This document shows positions 33,004-44,895 of a DNA stretch of 64,000 nt, in pieces. The stretch is taken from assembly GCF_002305855.1 (NCBI RefSeq), contig NZ_CP022163.1:6386292-6450291 (forward strand), in the 5' to 3' direction. The notes beneath the pieces are model-generated. The model was not told the origin of the DNA. It was given only the letters and a program-made list of their open reading frames with translations, and made no database searches. The position numbers and the translations under genes are program-made. Every line of letters begins with the position of its first letter. The stretch's first letter is position 1. This DNA is from Melittangium boletus DSM 14713. GTDB lineage: Bacteria; Myxococcota; Myxococcia; Myxococcales; Myxococcaceae.

Positions 33004-33621
33004 ATGCCCTTCATGCCCGTTCCCTACGTCATCGAGCAGACCCACCGTGGAGAGCGCTCGTACGACATCTACAGCCGGCTCCTGAAGGACCGGATTGTCA
33101 TGTTGGGAACGGAGATCGACGATGACGTGGCCAACGTCATCGTCGCCCAGCTCCTGTTCCTCGAGTCCGAGGACCCGGACAAGGACATCAACCTCTACAT
33201 CAACTCGCCGGGCGGCTCGGTGACGGCGGGCCTGGCCATCTACGACACCATGCAGTACGTGAAGCCGAACGTCTCCACCATCTGTGTGGGTCAGGCGGCG
33301 TCCATGGGCGCGGTGCTCCTGCTGGCCGGGGCGAAGGGCAAGCGCTACGCGCTGCCCAGCGCGCGCATCATGATCCACCAGCCCCTGGGCGGGGTGCGGG
33401 GCCAGGCCACGGACATCGAGATCCAGGCCAAGGAAATCCTGCGGATGCGGGCCAAGCTCAACGAGCTCATCGTGAAGCACACCGGCCAGCCCATCGAGCG
33501 TGTCGAGAAGGACACGGACCGCGACTACTTCATGGGCGCCGCCGAGGCCAAGGCGTACGGCATCCTCGATGAGGTGCAGAATCCCCGGAAGGTCCTGCTG
33601 CCTCCGGGCGAGCGCAAGTAG
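33004..33621 (+). CDS. clpP: ATP-dependent Clp protease proteolytic subunit
   Basis: A 205-residue serine protease forming the two-ring barrel that degrades proteins fed by ClpX or ClpA. The catalytic triad is complete: Ser 100 in GQAASMGAVLL, His 125 in RIMIHQPLGG, and Asp 174 in DTDRDYFM. The oligomer and substrate-binding elements NSPGGSVTAGLAIYDTMQ are also intact. The N-terminus (MPFMPVPYVIEQTHRGERSY) fits the family, where a short propeptide may be removed. It lies between tig and clpX, and a 206-bp gap before clpX could hold a separate promoter. Confidence 0.98.
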   Translation: MPFMPVPYVIEQTHRGERSYDIYSRLLKDRIVMLGTEIDDDVANVIVAQLLFLESEDPDKDINLYINSPGGSVTAGLAIYDTMQYVKPNVSTICVGQAASMGAVLLLAGAKGKRYALPSARIMIHQPLGGVRGQATDIEIQAKEILRMRAKLNELIVKHTGQPIERVEKDTDRDYFMGAAEAKAYGILDEVQNPRKVLLPPGERK

Positions 33622-33827
33622 CACGCCTCCTCATGGGGCATCCGGGCCGGGGACGCGGGAATGACGGACCGCGTCTCCGGCTTCTGATTTCTGCGCCAGA
33701 TGTTTTGGGGTGTTAAGTAGCCAGCAGGTGCGTGGACGGTCCCGCGGGGGACTGACTAGATTGGCCGTGGGCAGGGGGAGCGGGCCGGTGGGAAGCGCAC
33801 CTCCAGGCAGTTGCGGCGAGGGCTAAC

Positions 33828-35114
<1,287 letters not shown>

Positions 35115-35120
35115 CCCTCG

Positions 35121-35209
35121 TCACGGCCACCCGGGCTCGTCCCGGGTCGCCGTGAGGTGTGCCGCCCCCGTCTGTCCCACGTGGTGGGGACGCCGGGGGC
35201 GTCTTCTTT
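35121..35209 (+). terminator. two hairpins between clpX and the oligopeptidase gene
   Basis: First, TCACGGC-C-ACCCGGG pairs with CCCGGGT-C-GCCGTGA (35121-35155) around CTCGT. Second, CGCCCCCG (35163-35170) pairs with CGGGGGCG (35194-35201) over an inner GTCCC/GGGGAC stem and is followed by TCTTCTTT. The second looks like an intrinsic terminator of the tig-clp transcript. Confidence 0.7.
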
Positions 35210-35227
35210 GCCGAAAGGGACGACCGG

Positions 35228-37303
35228 ATGAACTACCCGCCCACGAGGTCCGAGGCGGTGGTGGACACGTTGCACGGCGTGGAGGTGGCCGACCCCTACC
35301 GGTGGCTCGAGGATGAGCGCTCGCCGGAGGTCCAGGCCTGGATGAAGGCCCAGGATGCCTTCACCCGGGAGCATCTGGAGCGGCTGCCCGGCCGCGAGGC
35401 GCTGCGCCGGCGCTTCACGGAGCTCTTCTACGTGGAGTCCCAGTCCGCGCCCGCCGTCCGGGGCGAGCGCTACTTCTACGTCCGCACCCACAAGGACAAG
35501 GAGAAGGCCGTCCTCTACTGGCGCGAGGGCGAGGCGGGCGAGGAGCGCGTGCTGCTCGACCCCAACACCTGGAGCGCGGACGGCACGGTGTCGCTCGGGG
35601 TGTGGTCGCCCTCGTGGGATGGGCGCAAGCTGGCCTTCTCCCGCAGGCCCAACGCGGCGGACGAGGCCATCCTCCACGTGCTGGACGTGGACACCGGCGT
35701 CTGGAGCGAGCTGGACGTCATCGAGGGCGCCAAGTACGCCTCTCCCAGTTGGATGCCGGACAGCCAGTCCTTCTATTACGCGTGGCTGCCCTCGGAGCCC
35801 TCCATCCCCGTGGCCGAGCGGCCCGGCTACACCGAGCTGCGCCTGCACCGGCTGGGCACGCCTCCGAGCGAGGACGCGGTGGTGCACCCGCGCACGGGAG
35901 ACCCGAGGACGTTCCTCAACGGGGGCGTCAGCCGGGAGGGCACCTACCTCTTCGTCTACGTCACCCGGGGCTGGAGCGAGAACGACATCTGGTGGAAGCG
36001 GGTGGGGGAGACGGACTTCCGCCTCCTGGTGAAGGGGCGGGGCGCGAAGTACTCCGTCGACGTGTGGCGCGACACCTTCTACGTCCTCACCGATGAGGGC
36101 GCTCCCCGGCAACGGGTCTTCAAGGTGGACCCCCGGAAGCCCGAGCGCGCGGCCTGGACGGAGCTCGTCGCCGAGGACGCGGAGGCCTCGCTGCAGGGCG
36201 TCAACATCGTGGGGGGGCACCTGGCGCTGGAGTACCTGCGCGACGCCACCACCCGGATTCGTCTGGTGACGCTGGAGGGCCAGCCCGTGCGCGACGTGGC
36301 GCTGCCGGGCGTGGGCGCGGCGAGCAACCTCTACGGTCTGGAGGATCGGGACGACGCCTGGTTCGTCTTCAGCTCGTTCGTCACGCCCCCCCAGGTCTAC
36401 AAGACGTCCGTGTCCACCGGCCGCGTGGACGTGTGGGCGCGGGTGCAGCTGCCCATCCACCCCGAGCGCTACACGGTCCGGCAGGTCTTCTGCGACTCCA
36501 AGGATGGCACCCGGGTGCCGCTCTTCCTCGTGCACCGCGAGGACCTGAAGCGCGACGGCGAGCGGCCGGTGCTGCTCTACGGGTATGGCGGCTTCAATGT
36601 GAGCCTGCTGCCCTCGTTCCGCTCCAGCATCTATCCCTGGCTGGACGCGGGAGGGGTGTACGTGGTGGCCAACCTGCGCGGGGGCGGGGAGTACGGCAAG
36701 GACTGGCACGAGGCCGGCCGCCTCCACCAGAAGCAGAACGTCTTCGACGACTTCCACGCCGCGGCCGAGTACCTCGTCCGCGAGGGGTACACCCGGCCTT
36801 CCCGCCTGGCGATCTCCGGGGGGAGCAACGGCGGCCTGCTCGTGGGGGCCGCGATGACCCAGCGCCCGGAGCTCTACGGCGCGGTGGTGTGTCAGGTCCC
36901 CTTGTTGGACATGGTGCGCTACCATCTGTTCGGCAGCGGCAAGACGTGGATTCCGGAGTACGGCACCGCCGATGACCCCGCCGACTTCCCCGTCCTGCAC
37001 GCCTACTCGCCCTACCACCAGGTGAAGCAGGGCACCGCGTACCCCGCCCTCCTGATGATGGCCGCGGACCACGATGACCGCGTGGACCCGCTGCACGCTC
37101 GCAAGTTCGTGGCCGCCCTCCGGAAGGCGGGCCCCGAGGCCCCCGCCCTATTAAGAATCGAGGCCAACGCGGGTCACGGAGGCGCCGATCAAGTCGCCAA
37201 GGCCATCGAGTCCAATGTGGACTCCTACAGCTTCCTGGCGAGCGTGTTGCAGGTGGACTTGCAACCCCGGCCCTTGGATGGCGGGGAGTTCTCGGGCCGC
37301 TAA
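35228..37303 (+). CDS. prolyl oligopeptidase family serine peptidase (S9A)
   Basis: A 691-residue protein, the usual prolyl oligopeptidase length. It starts MNYPPTRSEAVVDTLHGVEV, with the diagnostic DPYRWLEDERSPEVQ. A seven-bladed beta-propeller occupies about residues 75-420. The C-terminal alpha/beta hydrolase has nucleophile Ser 533 in ISGGSNGGLLVGAA, the acid in DHDDRVDPLH, and His in NAGHGG. No signal peptide is apparent, so it is probably cytoplasmic or exported without a classical signal, as reported for some myxobacterial members. It cleaves short Pro-containing peptides and may finish degradation of Clp and Lon products. A second S9A gene lies at the right end of the window. Confidence 0.93.
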   Translation: MNYPPTRSEAVVDTLHGVEVADPYRWLEDERSPEVQAWMKAQDAFTREHLERLPGREALRRRFTELFYVESQSAPAVRGERYFYVRTHKDKEKAVLYWREGEAGEERVLLDPNTWSADGTVSLGVWSPSWDGRKLAFSRRPNAADEAILHVLDVDTGVWSELDVIEGAKYASPSWMPDSQSFYYAWLPSEPSIPVAERPGYTELRLHRLGTPPSEDAVVHPRTGDPRTFLNGGVSREGTYLFVYVTRGWSENDIWWKRVGETDFRLLVKGRGAKYSVDVWRDTFYVLTDEGAPRQRVFKVDPRKPERAAWTELVAEDAEASLQGVNIVGGHLALEYLRDATTRIRLVTLEGQPVRDVALPGVGAASNLYGLEDRDDAWFVFSSFVTPPQVYKTSVSTGRVDVWARVQLPIHPERYTVRQVFCDSKDGTRVPLFLVHREDLKRDGERPVLLYGYGGFNVSLLPSFRSSIYPWLDAGGVYVVANLRGGGEYGKDWHEAGRLHQKQNVFDDFHAAAEYLVREGYTRPSRLAISGGSNGGLLVGAAMTQRPELYGAVVCQVPLLDMVRYHLFGSGKTWIPEYGTADDPADFPVLHAYSPYHQVKQGTAYPALLMMAADHDDRVDPLHARKFVAALRKAGPEAPALLRIEANAGHGGADQVAKAIESNVDSYSFLASVLQVDLQPRPLDGGEFSGR

Positions 37304-37340
37304 CGAAGCGGCCGAACACCCTTGTTTCTGGAGGTGTTCC

Positions 37341-37368
37341 CTTGCTTGCAGGCCGATGTCCCCCATCT
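37341..37368 (+). promoter_or_regulatory. sigma-32-type heat-shock promoter upstream of lon
   Basis: CTTGCTT (37341-37347), a 13-bp spacer and CCCCATCT (37361-37368) match the sigma-32 consensus CTTGAAA-N(11-16)-CCCCATNT, with a perfect -10 box. It lies 133 bp before the lon ATG, so the leader would be about 125 nt. Heat induction of lon is well known in other bacteria. Confidence 0.75.
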
Positions 37369-37501
37369 TTCACCTGGGGAACGGTCGACAAAGTCGCCGT
37401 GTTATAGAAGCCGTCTTCATCCCCTCGGACTCTGGGTGTCCGGGCGGTCAACTTTCCAGGGGCTTGCTGCCCTCGGTGGCAAGCAGGCAGGTGGCGAATA
37501 C

Positions 37502-39937
<2,436 letters not shown>

Positions 39938-39962
39938 GCCCCTTCTCGCTGAATGCCTGAAG

Positions 39963-40003
39963 CACCACGGGCCCCGGGGGTTTCTCCCCTGGGGCCCGTG
40001 GTG
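39963..40003. terminator. 18-bp bidirectional hairpin between lon and the lectin gene
   Basis: 39963-39980 pairs with 39986-40003 (18 bp, one G-U) around TTTCT. It separates the convergent lon and lectin genes and could serve both; only a short TTT follows on the plus strand. Confidence 0.8.
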
Positions 40004-40019
40004 TTTCCGCGACGGGGGT

Positions 40020-40778
40020 TCAGACGTCCAGCTGCCAGAGCTGGTTGTCCGCCCCGCCGCGCTCGCCGCGCTTCATGGGATGGGTGATGAGCCGCCCCGT
40101 GCCATCCGTCCTGGCGCCCTCGATGTCGAGCACGTAGCCGTTGAGCTGGCTCTGGATGTAGTAGTAGCCCCGGATGGGGGAGGGCACGAGCTGCCAGACC
40201 TGATTGGGGCTCCCATGGGCCTCCCAGGTGATGACCCGCGCGCTGATGGCCTTGCTGGCGCCCTCGATGTCGAGCACGAGCCCGTTGAGCCGGCTCCGGA
40301 TGAGATAGCCACCCCGGGTGGGGACAAGCTCCCATTGCTGGTTGTCATTGCCTTCCCGGTTGCCCTTGGCACGGTGGGCGATGATGCCCGCGCCCATCTG
40401 GCGATTGCCGCCCTGGATGTCGAGCACGAGCCCGTTGAGCCGGCTTCGGATGAAGGTGGAGCGCTGGGGCCTGGCGTCTCCACGGTCGGGGTGCCTGTCC
40501 GGCCCGCGGTCCCGGCCGGGCGGAGGAGGAGGCGGCGGCGGAGGCGGCAGGGGGCGGGCCTCGCCCTGGCACCAGCCCGCGGGGCTGCACGTCCGCGCGC
40601 CATCGCACTGCGAGTCGTTGCGGCAGCGGTTGGGCGCGGGACGGTTCTTCGACTCGTCCCACCGGTAGTGGGGACCCGGGCCCGCGGCGGCCGTCAGCGG
40701 CAGGAAGAGCAGCGCCAGCGCCGCCAACCCCTTCACCCCCATACGTCCACTCGCGGAGCCACTCCGAAATGACTGCAT
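40020..40778 (-). CDS. secreted ricin B-type lectin
   Basis: A 252-residue protein; the ATG at 40778 has GGAGAAGG five bases upstream. A signal peptide ends near residue 32 (PLTAAAG). A small Cys-rich segment (NRCRNDSQCDGARTCSPAG, WCQG) and a run of about ten Pro residues precede a beta-trefoil lectin of three repeats, each opening like IRSRLNGLVLDI and closing with the QxW-type motif (DNQQWELVP, PNQVWQLVP, DNQLWQLDV). Ricin-type trefoils bind galactose-like or other sugars. It is single, convergent with lon. The Cys-rich module plus Pro spacer suggests display or attachment outside the cell. Confidence 0.85.
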   Translation of the reverse strand: MQSFRSGSASGRMGVKGLAALALLFLPLTAAAGPGPHYRWDESKNRPAPNRCRNDSQCDGARTCSPAGWCQGEARPLPPPPPPPPPPGRDRGPDRHPDRGDARPQRSTFIRSRLNGLVLDIQGGNRQMGAGIIAHRAKGNREGNDNQQWELVPTRGGYLIRSRLNGLVLDIEGASKAISARVITWEAHGSPNQVWQLVPSPIRGYYYIQSQLNGYVLDIEGARTDGTGRLITHPMKRGERGGADNQLWQLDV

Positions 40779-40901
40779 GATCCTTCTCCCTGTTGTTGAT
40801 TCGAGGCCGCGGCGGCGTTCACCGCTCGTCCGTGCTCGGTGAACGTCAGGACGCGAACACTCGGAATTAATTCTGGGAGAAATGATGAAAAGGGCCCTGG
40901 A

Positions 40902-42281
40902 TCAGCGCGCGGTTTCCCGGCGGGGCAGGGCGAGCGCCGCGACGGCGGAGAGCGCCAGGGAGACTCCGAAGACGGCGATCGCACCGTGGTGCTGCCGCTC
41001 GGTCGCGGCCGCCGCGCCCTGCGTCAGCAGTCCACCGAGGATCGCGATGCCCACGACTCCGCCCAGGTAGCGCGTGGTGGACATCACTCCGGCGGCCATT
41101 CCAGTGCGCGTCCGGTCCACGCTGCTCAGCGCCGAGGCTTGTGAGGGGGCGTTGCCCAGGGACAGGCCGAACCCCAGCAGCATGAGCGGCAGGATGGCCT
41201 CGTTGGGCGAGTCCACCGTTCGTACGCCCAGGATCGTCATGCCCGCGAGCCCCAGCAGCGCGCCCGTCACCGCCGTGGCTCGCGCGCCCAGTTTCTCGGA
41301 GAGCCGGCCTCCGAGTGGCGTGCCAATCGTCATCATGATCATCATGGCGAGCATGGTGCGGCCCGTGCGCCCCGTGTCCTCGCCAAAGCGCTGCGTGAAG
41401 AGATAGGGCAACTGGAACAGCATTCCGTACATGGCCAGGTTCTGCAGCGCGATGACGGCACTGCCCGCCGTGAAGGCCCGTGAACGGAAGAGCTGGAAGT
41501 CGATGACCGGGTGGCGCTGCTTGCGCTCCCAGCGGTACATCACCCCGAGCAGCACCAGGCCCACGGCCGGAAGCCCCACGCTCCAGGCGCCGTGGCTCTT
41601 GGTGCCCACGATGATGAGCCCCAGGCCCAGGCCGAGCAACACGCTGCCCATGATGTCGAAGGCGGGGCGCTGGGTGGGGATGGGTTCCGGAGGCGCCCCT
41701 ACCCGAGTCGCCAGCGCGGAGAGGAGGAGGATGGGGACGTTCACCAGGAAGATGGAGGGCCAGCCCAGGCGGGACACCAGCTCGCCGCCGATCATCGGGC
41801 CCAGGGCCGCGGCCAGCGTGATGAGCGCGCCGAACATCCCGAAGGCCCGCGCCCGGCGGTCCAGTGGCAGCCCATTGCGGAGGATCGCCATGGAGCTGGG
41901 CGAGATGACGGCGCCCCCCGCCGCCATGAGCATCCGCGCCAGCGCGAGCATGGCGACGTGCTGGGCGAAGAATCCCGCGAGGGCACCCAGCGTGAACATC
42001 ACCTGGCCCAGGGTCAGCACCCGCCGGTGGCCCCACACGTCGCCCAGCTTGCCGCCCGGGCTCTGCAGGACGATGTTCACCAGCAGGTAGCTCGTCACCA
42101 GCCACTGGCTCAGCGTCCCGAGCCCCGCGCCGAACTCGTGGCCGATCGTCGGCAGCGCCACGGCGATCATCGTCGAGTTGAGGGGCACCAGCAGGGCCGT
42201 GAACCCCAGCGCCAGCAGAGTCCGCGTCGAGAGGCCGTGCTCCTCGACATGCGCCTCGGCGGGAAGGGCCTCACCCGACAC
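40902..42281 (-). CDS. MFS efflux transporter, DHA2 (14-helix) type
   Basis: A 459-residue protein with a GTG start that overlaps the previous gene by 11 bp. It opens with LLALGFTALLVPLNSTMIAV, a typical DHA2 first helix, and has the motif A region GKLGDVWGHRRVLTLGQVMF and the antiporter motif C-like GPMIGGELVSRLGWPSIFLVN. About 13-14 hydrophobic segments can be counted. Such pumps export drugs or natural products with protons. It ends an overlapping operon with two PEP-synthase-like genes, so its substrate is likely the compound those enzymes phosphorylate or a related antibiotic. This is inference. Confidence 0.87.
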   Translation of the reverse strand: MSGEALPAEAHVEEHGLSTRTLLALGFTALLVPLNSTMIAVALPTIGHEFGAGLGTLSQWLVTSYLLVNIVLQSPGGKLGDVWGHRRVLTLGQVMFTLGALAGFFAQHVAMLALARMLMAAGGAVISPSSMAILRNGLPLDRRARAFGMFGALITLAAALGPMIGGELVSRLGWPSIFLVNVPILLLSALATRVGAPPEPIPTQRPAFDIMGSVLLGLGLGLIIVGTKSHGAWSVGLPAVGLVLLGVMYRWERKQRHPVIDFQLFRSRAFTAGSAVIALQNLAMYGMLFQLPYLFTQRFGEDTGRTGRTMLAMMIMMTIGTPLGGRLSEKLGARATAVTGALLGLAGMTILGVRTVDSPNEAILPLMLLGFGLSLGNAPSQASALSSVDRTRTGMAAGVMSTTRYLGGVVGIAILGGLLTQGAAAATERQHHGAIAVFGVSLALSAVAALALPRRETAR

Positions 42282-43083
42282 GGGTGACCGCCCGGCGCTG
42301 GAGGAGGTAGAGGTTCGGACCGACGAAGGCGAACTCCAGGTCCTGCTGGCCTCCGAAGTGGGCCTCGCACCGGGCGGCGAGCGCGTTGAGCGCGTGCAGG
42401 CGTTCGTCGTCGAGACACAACGCGTTCACCCGCTCCGGCTCGACCGCCACCTCGTGTGTTCCTCCCTCCGGAAGGGGGAGGATGGCCAGGTCCTTCTCTC
42501 CCGCGGTGCGCTCGAGGATGCGGCCGTCCCGGCTGATGCGGTAGCGGTCCGGGGTGACGAGCCCGGCCACCACCGCCTCGCCCAGGCCCCAGGTCGCCTC
42601 GATGACCCGCTCGTCCGCGCCCGTCATGGGGTCGCACGTGAAGAGCACCCCGGCGCACTCGGCCGCCACGAGGTGCTGGACGACCACCGCCACGCGTGGC
42701 TCGCCCTCCCAGCCCATCTTGCGGCGGTAGCCCAGGGCCGCGTCGGAGCGGCCCGAGGCCCACACCTGCTTCACCGCGTCCACCAGGGCGTCCTGCGTGC
42801 GCACCGCGAGCGCGGTGAGGTGCTGACCCGCGAAGCTCGCGTTGGCCGAGTCCTCACCCACTGCGGACGAGCGCACCGCCACCGAGGGGCCTACCTGGGC
42901 GAGCAGCTCCCGCACCTGGGCCATGGCCTCCGGCTCGCCCTCGGCGATCTGGTTCACCTGCCGCACCGACAGGGCGAACCCCGGGGGCACCGTCAGGCGG
43001 GCACGCAGCGCCGCGCCGAGCTGGACCGCCTTGCCACCGAAATCCTCCTCGGACAGCGCTTCCTGTAGGGACACCACGCTCAT
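42271..43083 (-). CDS. PEP/pyruvate-dikinase-type ATP-binding protein
   Basis: A 270-residue protein equal to the ATP-grasp domain of PEP synthase, pyruvate phosphate dikinase or rifampin phosphotransferase. Recognisable elements are FGGKAVQLGA (nucleotide-binding Lys), VAVRSSAVGEDSANASFAGQ, VVVQHLVAAECAGVLFTCDP, WGLGEAVVAG and the closing LEFAFVGPNLYLLQRRAV. The protein stops right after this domain, with no phosphohistidine or PEP-binding part. These are encoded by the gene just upstream, whose stop overlaps this start (ATGA). It should pass a phosphate from ATP to the His of the partner protein. Confidence 0.85.
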   Translation of the reverse strand: MSVVSLQEALSEEDFGGKAVQLGAALRARLTVPPGFALSVRQVNQIAEGEPEAMAQVRELLAQVGPSVAVRSSAVGEDSANASFAGQHLTALAVRTQDALVDAVKQVWASGRSDAALGYRRKMGWEGEPRVAVVVQHLVAAECAGVLFTCDPMTGADERVIEATWGLGEAVVAGLVTPDRYRISRDGRILERTAGEKDLAILPLPEGGTHEVAVEPERVNALCLDDERLHALNALAARCEAHFGGQQDLEFAFVGPNLYLLQRRAVTRVG

Positions 43084-44747
43084 GCCAGCACCTGCAGCTC
43101 TCCCGTCGTTCCATTGACGCGCACACGCGCCCCATCGCGTACCAGCTTCGTGGCGTCGCGGGTCCCGACAATACCCGGGATGCCGTACTCCCTCGTGACA
43201 ATGGCCGCGTGGCAGAGCTGCCCACCCCGGTCCGTCACGATGGCTCCGAGCAGGGGCAGTACCACATTGAAGTACGGAGACGTCGTGGCCGCCACCAGCA
43301 CGTCACCCGCCTCGATGCGCCCGAGGTCCGTCTGCTCCCGGATGATGCGCGCCGTGCCCTCGTGGATGCCCGGGCTCACCGGCAGGCCCCTCACGGACGT
43401 CCTCGTCGTCTGGGCGGGGGGCTCCTCCATCATGCGGCCCAGGTAGAACGTCACCGCCGTGTTCACCCGCCGCGCCGCCGGAGGCAGCCAGTCCAGCGAG
43501 GGCGAGGGCGAGGGGGGCGCTCCGAGCCGGGCGGGGACATCCACGTGGCTCTTCGTCGTCCTCCACTGGAAGCGCCGCCGCAGCTCCTCGCTCGTCGGTG
43601 CACTCGCCCCCGCCAGCAGCCCCTGGAGTTCTTCCAGCTCCGCCTCGATGGCCAGCGTCGCGTCGGTGAGCCGGCCCAGCTCCTGGAGCCGCGTGCCCAC
43701 GGCCAGGACCGCGCGCCGGGTCAGCCCCATGGCCCAACCGTCGCTGTAGGTGTTGCGCTCGTCCCGCAGGCGATAGACGAGCCGCGCCTCGGCGAGCAGT
43801 TCGTCGAACAGGGCCCGGTGGACGGCCGGCACGGCCTCGCGCACCTGCTCCAGGTGCCGCGCCTCGGCCGAATCATCCTCTGGAGCCCGTCCCGCCACCG
43901 CGCCCCGGATGCCGCGCACCAGCGCCTCGGGCACTTCCAGGACGTAGGGGTCCGAGAGATCATAGCCCAGGCTCCGGTAGCCGACGTGCTGGAGATGGGC
44001 CTTCATCTGCTCGCCCACCGCGCCGGGCATCGCCACCAGCTCGTCGAGGATCCGCCTCGCCGGGGTTCGCGAGAGCAGCAGCTCCCGGGCCGCCGCGTCC
44101 TCGCGCAGGGCCTGGACGAGCGCCGGGGGCTCGCGGGTCGCCAGTTGCGCCGAGACGGCCGAGGCGCCCTTGAGGAGGCGGGCGAGCTCTCCCGGGCTCT
44201 TGCCCGTCCACTGCGTGGCGTGCACGAGGAAGTCTCCCACGGGGAAGATGTGCGCGATGTTGAAGGCATGGTGGACGCGGGTCATGTCCCGCAGATGCTC
44301 GCCGATGGCCCGCAGGTACTCCGCCAGCTCCTCGGTGGACAGCGACGCGGGCTCCACGGCCTGCAAGGCGTGGTGGGTGCGGATGGCGGCCGGTTTGACC
44401 TCCTCGTCCCAGCGCCGCAAGTCCTCGCGCCACCACTTGCCCTCCAGGGCCCGCTCCGCGGTGTTCACCCGGCGGAGCATGTCGGGGTGCGTGGGGGACA
44501 AGGGTCCCTCGGCGTCTCCGAAGTAGACGGTCTGGGCGTACATGAAGCCCTCGACGGGGATCATCCGGAGGTGATCCATCACCAGGCCATAGCGGGCCGT
44601 GGCCTCGGAGAAACCCCGGCGCAGGCCCTGGGTGATCGCATTCGCGCAGATGGGGGTGATGGGCCCCTTCATATGGGCCGTCTCCAGCTCCCAGCTTCCG
44701 GGTCCAGGGGCCTCGAAGCTCACCTGGGATGGGCTGCGGTTCTCCAC
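43080..44747 (-). CDS. PEP-utilising phosphohistidine protein, substrate-binding partner
   Basis: A 555-residue protein; the GTG start has AAGGAG seven bases upstream. The last 85 residues are the PEP-utilising swivel domain, GLPVSPGIHEGTARII to GGQLCHAAIVTREYGIPGIV, with the phospho-accepting His near 513. The first 460 residues are helical and unlike the PEP/pyruvate TIM barrel; length and position fit the rifampin-binding domain of rifampin phosphotransferase, but only weak motifs are seen (AHMKGPITPICANAITQG). With the ATP-grasp gene it forms a split enzyme that probably phosphorylates a small molecule. Phenylphosphate synthase is another two-subunit parallel. First gene of the operon. 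Confidence 0.8.
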   Translation of the reverse strand: MENRSPSQVSFEAPGPGSWELETAHMKGPITPICANAITQGLRRGFSEATARYGLVMDHLRMIPVEGFMYAQTVYFGDAEGPLSPTHPDMLRRVNTAERALEGKWWREDLRRWDEEVKPAAIRTHHALQAVEPASLSTEELAEYLRAIGEHLRDMTRVHHAFNIAHIFPVGDFLVHATQWTGKSPGELARLLKGASAVSAQLATREPPALVQALREDAAARELLLSRTPARRILDELVAMPGAVGEQMKAHLQHVGYRSLGYDLSDPYVLEVPEALVRGIRGAVAGRAPEDDSAEARHLEQVREAVPAVHRALFDELLAEARLVYRLRDERNTYSDGWAMGLTRRAVLAVGTRLQELGRLTDATLAIEAELEELQGLLAGASAPTSEELRRRFQWRTTKSHVDVPARLGAPPSPSPSLDWLPPAARRVNTAVTFYLGRMMEEPPAQTTRTSVRGLPVSPGIHEGTARIIREQTDLGRIEAGDVLVAATTSPYFNVVLPLLGAIVTDRGGQLCHAAIVTREYGIPGIVGTRDATKLVRDGARVRVNGTTGELQVLA

Positions 44748-44811
44748 GTGTGTCTCCTTCCGCCCGAGTGGGTGTCGTCGGCTCCGGGTACCCTCGGGCC
44801 GCTCGTCTGTT

Positions 44812-44848
44812 AATTCGCCGTGGATTTTGTGTCACGAACAGGTGAATT
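44812..44848. promoter_or_regulatory. imperfect dyad between divergent operons
   Basis: AATTCGCC (44812-44819) and GGTGAATT (44841-44848) form an 8-bp inverted repeat with one mismatch, centred in the most A/T-rich part of the 148-bp gap between the PEP-utilising operon and the peptide transporter operon. It could be a regulator site or part of either promoter. Confidence 0.35.
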
Positions 44849-44895
44849 TTTTGTCTGAGGTTCGCCCTGGGGGGGCGAGGTAGAACCCCGCCCCC

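Noticed and set aside
33622..33827. Regulatory RNA or gene between clpP and clpX
   Set aside because: No open frame, strong hairpin or promoter match was found in the 206 bp, though an internal promoter remains possible.
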